From Cellvibrio sp. KY-GH-1 (GTDB taxonomy: Bacteria > Pseudomonadota > Gammaproteobacteria > Pseudomonadales > Cellvibrionaceae): a stretch of DNA of 64,000 nt. Both the position numbers and the translations under genes were made by a program. Under the pieces are notes generated by a model. That model was given only the letters and a program-made list of their open reading frames with translations. It was not told where the DNA came from and searched no databases. Location: positions 1,674,001 through 1,738,000 of the forward strand of contig NZ_CP031728.1 of the NCBI RefSeq assembly GCF_008806975.1. The letters are read 5' to 3'. This document shows positions 59,713 through 64,000 of the stretch, piece by piece. The first letter of the stretch is position 1; every line of letters starts with the position of its first letter.

Positions 59713-60156
59713 TTAACTCACCCAACGAATAACGTAATCTTCCAAGTCATCCGGGTCTACCGATTGCTCGTGCACCACTCGCCCGCGCACCGAAATTCCG
59801 GCCGTGTGCACTGTCTCTGGATCGCCAGAAATTAACGGGTGCCAATCAAACAAAGGGATTCCCTCTGCCACCAGGCGATAGGCACAGGTTTCCGGCAACC
59901 AATAAGTATCTTTGACGGAGTCTGACGTAAGGACCGCACAGGCTTCCACCAGTTTCTGACGGTTAGTGTATTCCTGACAGCGACAAGTGTCATGGTCCAG
60001 ATAGCGGCAGGCAACTTTCGTGTAATACACATCGCCGGTATCTTCATCTTCGAGTTTATGCAGGCAGCACTTACCGCAGCCGTCACAGAGGGATTCAAAC
60101 TCCTCGGGCGACATCTGCTCCAATGTTTTTGCCAGCCAGAATACGTGTTGTGCCAT
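59713..60156 (-). CDS. ycgN: YcgN-family cysteine-cluster protein
   Basis: 147 residues. Conserved cysteine pattern [14 protein letters not shown] (about 24-37), then [16 protein letters not shown] and a late cysteine (ETCAYRL), as in the UPF0260/YcgN zinc- or iron-binding family (cysteines of the YkgJ type). Biological role unknown. Six bases after ycgL in the conserved rnd-ycgL-ycgN order. Confidence 0.93.
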   Translation of the reverse strand: MAQHVFWLAKTLEQMSPEEFESLCDGCGKCCLHKLEDEDTGDVYYTKVACRYLDHDTCRCQEYTNRQKLVEACAVLTSDSVKDTYWLPETCAYRLVAEGIPLFDWHPLISGDPETVHTAGISVRGRVVHEQSVDPDDLEDYVIRWVS

Positions 60157-60162
60157 ACCAAA

Positions 60163-60459
60163 CTAATGACCGGATAATTTTGAATTTAATGCGCGAATAC
60201 GCTCAGCATCTGCATCGCGTTCACCACGTGGTGGCATTTGCAAGTAAAAACCTTTCTCTTCCAAACTCTCTGCCACTTTTTCTGCACTGGCATTGGCGAG
60301 CTTCTTCCCCGGAGTCAACAGCAAGACCATAGCCTGCTGTGGTTTACCAAATAGCTTCAATAAATCCTCTGGGACACGACTCAAACCTTCTTCTTTTTTT
60401 ACATAAAGATACATGCCCTCTTCCTTCGGGCTGCGATAAATTTCACAAATAATTTTCAT
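60163..60459 (-). CDS. ycgL: YcgL-domain protein
   Basis: 98 residues. The family hallmark N-terminus MKIICEIYRSPKEEGMYLYV, then VPEDLLKLFGKP and GFYLQMPPRGE. Small alpha/beta fold; function unsettled. Lies between rnd and ycgN, consistently linked in gammaproteobacteria. Confidence 0.94.
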   Translation of the reverse strand: MKIICEIYRSPKEEGMYLYVKKEEGLSRVPEDLLKLFGKPQQAMVLLLTPGKKLANASAEKVAESLEEKGFYLQMPPRGERDADAERIRALNSKLSGH

Positions 60460-60494
60460 AGGTTGAATAATCGATTAATAAAAAAAGCAAGTAT

Positions 60495-61634
60495 TTAAGA
60501 CAGCGTTTGGGTCTGAGCAAGACGCAACAAACCTTCGCCAATCAAACCAAAACGCCACCCTTGCAAACGCACGGGTAATTGATAAGTACCGCCTTTCATC
60601 CCTGAGCGCACAATAAATTCGTAATCTTTTTTCCGAATTAATACTTCCGCTGGAATTTGCTGTTGCTCGGCAAATTCGCGCACAAAACTTTTCAGCGCTT
60701 TCATTAGCGGGCCCTCGCTCTGTGCGAGCGGAGGATCCAAGCGCGCTGGCCAACTGATTTCCGCCGAGTTCAGCGCATCAACAACTATTTTTACGATGGT
60801 TTCACCATCGTGCTTAACCGTGCGCGAAGGAATATCCGGAATCTTGGGTAACAGTGCTAGATCCTGCACTTTTTTGCGTGCAATTTCCCACAGACTAGGT
60901 TCTTTAATTAAACGGTTGCGCGGAATATTGCGGGCACGCGCTTCGCGTTCACGCCAGATACACAGATCGCGCAGCACTGCCAATTCTTGTGGGCGCAGCT
61001 TCCAGGCAAAACCGACTTTCTGGTAGGCATCCAAAAAATCATCCGCTTTGCGGGCATTGGCCACCAAATCGGCACAGTCACTTTTTACCCACTCCAACCG
61101 CTCATTGGCTTTTAACAATTGCAATAATTTGCCGTAGACCACCAGCATGTGGGCGACATCCAGGGCGGCATACTTTAATTGCGCCACACTGAGTGGACGT
61201 TGCAGCCAATCAGAGCGGGTTTCATCTTTTGGAATTTCAATGGCGAGCAAGGTTTTAACCAGGGATGAATAACCCAGGCTAAACCCCAGACCCGCAAACG
61301 CGGCGGCAATTTGCGTATCAAATATCGGTGCAGGCACTACGTCCAACCAGCGTTGAAATACTTCCAGGTCTTCAGAGCAGGAGTGCAATACTTTGGTCAC
61401 AGCAGGGTCGAGCATTAACTCACGCAGCGGCGCGTTATTATTAATCGCCAAGGGGTCAATTAAATAACAACCTTTTCCATCGCCAATTTGAAGCAGCCCA
61501 GCGATGGGATAAAAAGTTTCGCTGCGCATAAATTCCGTGTCTACAGCAATAGCCGCTTGCAGGCGCCAGTTAGCGCACAGCTCAGCTAATTGATCATCCC
61601 GATCAATCCAGATAGGTTCAGTTGGAATCAGCAT
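60495..61634 (-). CDS. rnd: Ribonuclease D
   Basis: 379 residues. 3'-5' exoribonuclease trimming tRNA precursors. DEDD residues: D32/E34 in AVDTEFMRSETFYP, an aspartate in HSCSEDLEVFQRW, and the DEDDy tyrosine-aspartate in KYAALDVAHM. Then the HRDC domain (about 208-290, LAVLRDLCIWREREARARNI) and a C-terminal second helical domain. First of the rnd-ycgL-ycgN unit; the gap to ycgL is 35 bases. Confidence 0.96.
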   Translation of the reverse strand: MLIPTEPIWIDRDDQLAELCANWRLQAAIAVDTEFMRSETFYPIAGLLQIGDGKGCYLIDPLAINNNAPLRELMLDPAVTKVLHSCSEDLEVFQRWLDVVPAPIFDTQIAAAFAGLGFSLGYSSLVKTLLAIEIPKDETRSDWLQRPLSVAQLKYAALDVAHMLVVYGKLLQLLKANERLEWVKSDCADLVANARKADDFLDAYQKVGFAWKLRPQELAVLRDLCIWREREARARNIPRNRLIKEPSLWEIARKKVQDLALLPKIPDIPSRTVKHDGETIVKIVVDALNSAEISWPARLDPPLAQSEGPLMKALKSFVREFAEQQQIPAEVLIRKKDYEFIVRSGMKGGTYQLPVRLQGWRFGLIGEGLLRLAQTQTLS

Positions 61635-61704
61635 TCGATGACTATCAAAAAAGTGTAAGAGTTCAAAAAAATATCAGCGCTAAAATATACGCAGTTCACG
61701 CAAT

Positions 61705-62316
61705 TTATAAATTGCGTCGCGATGAAAACGCGTGCGCAAGGGTACCGCCATCAATAAACTCCAGCTCACCACCAAGTGGAACACCATGAGCAATGCGCGA
61801 GACAATCACATTCAGATTTTTAGCGCGCTCACTGATGTAATACGCAGTCGCCTCGCCTTCCACAGTTGGATTCGTTGCCAGAATCACCTCGCGCACGCGA
61901 TCTTCCGGATGATTGGGATCGGCCTGCAACAAACTGATGAGCTGATCAACACCAATGTCTTCCGGACCTATGCCATCAATCGGTGAAAGGTGGCCAAGCA
62001 ATACAAAATATTTACCCTGATAGGTACCTGCCTGTTCAATAGCCAATACATCGCCAGGGGTTTCCACCACACACAATAAACCGTTATCGCGCCGCGTATT
62101 CGCACAGATGCCGCAAAATTTTTGTTCGGTGAGTGTGCGGCAGCGCTGGCAGCGCCCAACACCGGCAACGGCCTTTTGCAAACTGGCGGCAAGACGCTCG
62201 GCACCCACGCGGTCGCGCTCCAGTAAATGCAGCGCCATACGCTGAGCGGATTTGGGGCCAACACCAGGCAGGCAGCGCAGGGATGCCATGAGTTCGTCGA
62301 TCAACGGGCTAAACAT
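61705..62316 (-). CDS. recR: Recombination mediator RecR
   Basis: 203 residues, standard size. With RecO it loads RecA at gaps. N-terminal helix-hairpin-helix ([17 protein letters not shown]), zinc finger [22 protein letters not shown] domain ([31 protein letters not shown]) and the C-terminal Walker-like region ([20 protein letters not shown]). Last gene of dnaX-ybaB-recR. Confidence 0.97.
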   Translation of the reverse strand: MFSPLIDELMASLRCLPGVGPKSAQRMALHLLERDRVGAERLAASLQKAVAGVGRCQRCRTLTEQKFCGICANTRRDNGLLCVVETPGDVLAIEQAGTYQGKYFVLLGHLSPIDGIGPEDIGVDQLISLLQADPNHPEDRVREVILATNPTVEGEATAYYISERAKNLNVIVSRIAHGVPLGGELEFIDGGTLAHAFSSRRNL

Positions 62317-62361
62317 GAATAGTATTTTCTAGTCGATAATTAAAATAGTGCTGATCAAACA

Positions 62362-62682
62362 TTAAAACGGCATTTTGAAATCGGGCGGGATGCCCATACC
62401 GGCAGTCATCTTCGCCATTTGATCGCGATTTTGCTGTTCGATTTTACGTACCGCATCATTCACCGCCGCAGCGAGTAAATCTTCCAACATTTCTTTATCT
62501 TCACGCATCAGACTGTCATCGATGTGGACTCGTTTTACGTCATGACGACCTGTCATCACGACCGACACCAAACCTGCGCCGGCTTCGCCTTTTACTTCCG
62601 CCTTCGCCAAGTCTTCCTGCATTTTTTGCATATCGGCCTGCATTTGCTGGGCCTGCTTCATTAAATCGCCAAGACCTTTCAT
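62362..62682 (-). CDS. ybaB: YbaB/EbfC nucleoid-associated protein
   Basis: 106 residues. Dimeric tweezer-shaped DNA-binding protein. Family features: [40 protein letters not shown] and the ending [12 protein letters not shown]. 32 bases after dnaX and 45 before recR, in the usual order. Confidence 0.96.
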   Translation of the reverse strand: MKGLGDLMKQAQQMQADMQKMQEDLAKAEVKGEAGAGLVSVVMTGRHDVKRVHIDDSLMREDKEMLEDLLAAAVNDAVRKIEQQNRDQMAKMTAGMGIPPDFKMPF

Positions 62683-62714
62683 TGCGTCCTCTTTTTTAAA
62701 ATTTAAATCGAGAA

Positions 62715-64000
62715 TTAATTAATGGGTTGAATCGTATCTTCACGTAAAGTTGCGCCGAACTGCGCAATCAGCTGCAATACGATTGGATCATTTTTGATGG
62801 AATCTTCCGCCTGCAGTTGTCGCTCGGCACGCAAGCGAATCGCCATTAATGCAGGTGTTTCTGCGGTGACTTTTCCTAACTGGATACTCACGCGAATAGG
62901 CTCCGCAAAATAGTCTGTCAACAAATCCGCTAAACGTTTTTCGTGGCTTACATCAAAGAGCGTGCTGTTAGTTTCATCCAGAACAAACTGGAACGCGTTA
63001 CCTTGTCGACCAATGAGCTGGCAATTCGCAACTGTACTTTGCAAAATTCCGGTCACACCCAAGCCTAGATAAATTTCCGTCCACTCCTGCGGACCCGCCT
63101 GATCATAGGGAATCTTGCGAACTGGCTTGGCGCGCACCGGCTCAGGTGCAGCTTGTTTTACAGCTACTGTGGGCACTTCGACGGGCGCAGGCGTTGCAGG
63201 CGAATTCAGTACAGAGTTTAGGATGGCCGCTGCAGGCGGCTGAGCCGCCTCAGACTTTTTTGGCTCAGGTACTCCCTGACTAGCCGCTTGCTCCGCTGGC
63301 GCTTCGTAATAAGCCGGGGCTTGTGCATATTCGGCGTATTCGTCGTCAGGCACATTGTCGTAAGGGCCATCAAACGGCGGAGATTCTTGCATTGCCTGTG
63401 GCGCAGTCGCTTGTGGTGCAGTGACTTGTGGTACAGATCCACCAGCATTCGCTGGCGCAGCAACACTAGTGAAATTAACTGGCGCTGTTGCTGTCGGTTG
63501 CGCAGCAGCTTGCGCAACTGGCGGCTGTAAGGGCGCTGCCGATTGAGCAACTGCCTGCTGAGTGTTTACTGGTGCAGGATTTTGAGCTGGAGTATTAACC
63601 TGTGCTGCCGCAACAGGTCTTACCGGCGCCGCAGAATTTGGCAATGCCTGGGTTGGCATATCAACAACGCCTTGCGGCTTGAATGCCAGCATGCGCAACA
63701 AGACCATCTCAAAACCCGCGCGCGGATCCGGCGCCAGCGGCAAATCACGGCGACCTAACAAGGCAGTTTGATAAAACAGTTGTACATCTTCAGCAGGAAG
63801 TTGCAGCGACAATTGCAGGATTCGCTCGCGATCGCCATGGCTATTATCCACTGCCTCCGGTAAGGCTTGGGCAATGGCAATGCGGTGCAATACCGCAAGC
63901 ATTTCCGCCAGGGCACTGGCGTAATCCGGCGCTTGCTCAGACATACGCTCTACCGCTGCCAGCACTGCACGGCCATCGTAGCTGGCAAGTGCAGTGACAA
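62715..64000 (-). CDS. dnaX: DNA polymerase III tau/gamma subunit, C-terminal part (5' end outside)
   Basis: The frame is open to the window edge, so the AAA+ clamp-loader domains lie beyond it. Visible: the end of domain III ([38 protein letters not shown]), a long Pro/Ala/Gln-rich linker with many runs (about residues 105-280 of the fragment), and the folded C-terminal domains IV-V of tau, which contact DnaB and the polymerase alpha subunit ([20 protein letters not shown] onwards). Within the linker a complete -1 frameshift signal is present, so two products (tau and a shorter gamma ending Lys-Lys-Val) are expected. First gene of dnaX-ybaB-recR. Confidence 0.95.
   Translation of the reverse strand, partial: VTALASYDGRAVLAAVERMSEQAPDYASALAEMLAVLHRIAIAQALPEAVDNSHGDRERILQLSLQLPAEDVQLFYQTALLGRRDLPLAPDPRAGFEMVLLRMLAFKPQGVVDMPTQALPNSAAPVRPVAAAQVNTPAQNPAPVNTQQAVAQSAAPLQPPVAQAAAQPTATAPVNFTSVAAPANAGGSVPQVTAPQATAPQAMQESPPFDGPYDNVPDDEYAEYAQAPAYYEAPAEQAASQGVPEPKKSEAAQPPAAAILNSVLNSPATPAPVEVPTVAVKQAAPEPVRAKPVRKIPYDQAGPQEWTEIYLGLGVTGILQSTVANCQLIGRQGNAFQFVLDETNSTLFDVSHEKRLADLLTDYFAEPIRVSIQLGKVTAETPALMAIRLRAERQLQAEDSIKNDPIVLQLIAQFGATLREDTIQPIN
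63234..63277 (-). promoter_or_regulatory. Programmed -1 frameshift signal of dnaX
   Basis: On the coding (minus) strand: an SD-like AGGGAG (63277-63272), exactly 10 bases, the slippery heptamer A-AAA-AAG (63261-63255), four bases, then a G+C stem AGGCGGC/GCCGCCT with a three-base loop (63250-63234). After slippage the next codons are GTC TGA, so gamma stops at once. The parts and the 10-base spacing match the E. coli dnaX site. Confidence 0.88.

Overview
The window looks like a chromosome segment of a gammaproteobacterium, most likely a polysaccharide-degrading member of the Cellvibrio group. The evidence is the gene order thrS-infC-rpmI-rplT-pheS-pheT-ihfA-merR, the dnaX-ybaB-recR and rnd-ycgL-ycgN blocks, and a multi-domain chitinase with serine-rich linkers beside a TonB receptor / SapC / flavin-halogenase cluster. 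The taxonomic call is an inference from gene content and protein style.

Layout. 1-0.8 kb: 3' end of gcvP with a terminator and a decayed copy of the terminator region. 1.4-5.2 kb: an AT-rich two-gene insert, a GHKL ATPase fused to a PD-(D/E)XK nuclease plus a second PD-(D/E)XK protein; this is the best candidate for an undescribed (probably anti-phage) system. 5.7-11.3 kb: a GGDEF-EAL protein, a secreted alpha/beta hydrolase and an EF-G paralogue. 11.6-19.6 kb: tRNA-Pro(GGG) and the large translation operon read leftwards, with an AUC-type infC start, a REP pair between pheS and pheT, and a thrS leader carrying two hairpins that imitate tRNA-Thr anticodon arms. 19.6-30.8 kb: an iron/siderophore block on the minus strand (TonB receptor with Fur-like box, PiuC-type oxygenase, MacA-MacB-outer-membrane-factor efflux system, PepSY-flavodoxin reductase and a small membrane protein whose start codon lies in a 17-bp perfect hairpin). 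30.9-33.7 kb: a plus-strand operon of secreted proteins (solute-binding protein, lipoprotein, Sel1/TonB-C protein). 33.7-38.9 kb: nfuA, a small membrane protein and metH.

39-46.2 kb is accessory: a membrane-protein gene split by an IS256-type element (8-bp target duplication, reconstructable in frame), an antitoxin-like regulator with no visible toxin, small hypothetical genes, a second GGDEF-EAL protein and YbaK. 46.2-55.9 kb: a structured intergenic region, a three-module GH18 chitinase, and facing it the minus-strand cluster TonB receptor - SapC - tryptophan-halogenase-like protein - DUF6445-like protein. 55.8-64 kb returns to housekeeping genes: dps, GNAT, a VWA membrane protein, ycgN-ycgL-rnd, recR-ybaB-dnaX. 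The dnaX fragment contains all three parts of the E. coli-type -1 frameshift signal that yields the short gamma subunit.

Functional themes: the thrS-pheT block is under nested translational control; the iron block could take up, reduce and re-export a siderophore although no siderophore synthesis gene is present here; the chitinase and facing receptor cluster suggest chitin-derived nutrient use. No CRISPR array, rRNA, prophage or replication origin was seen.
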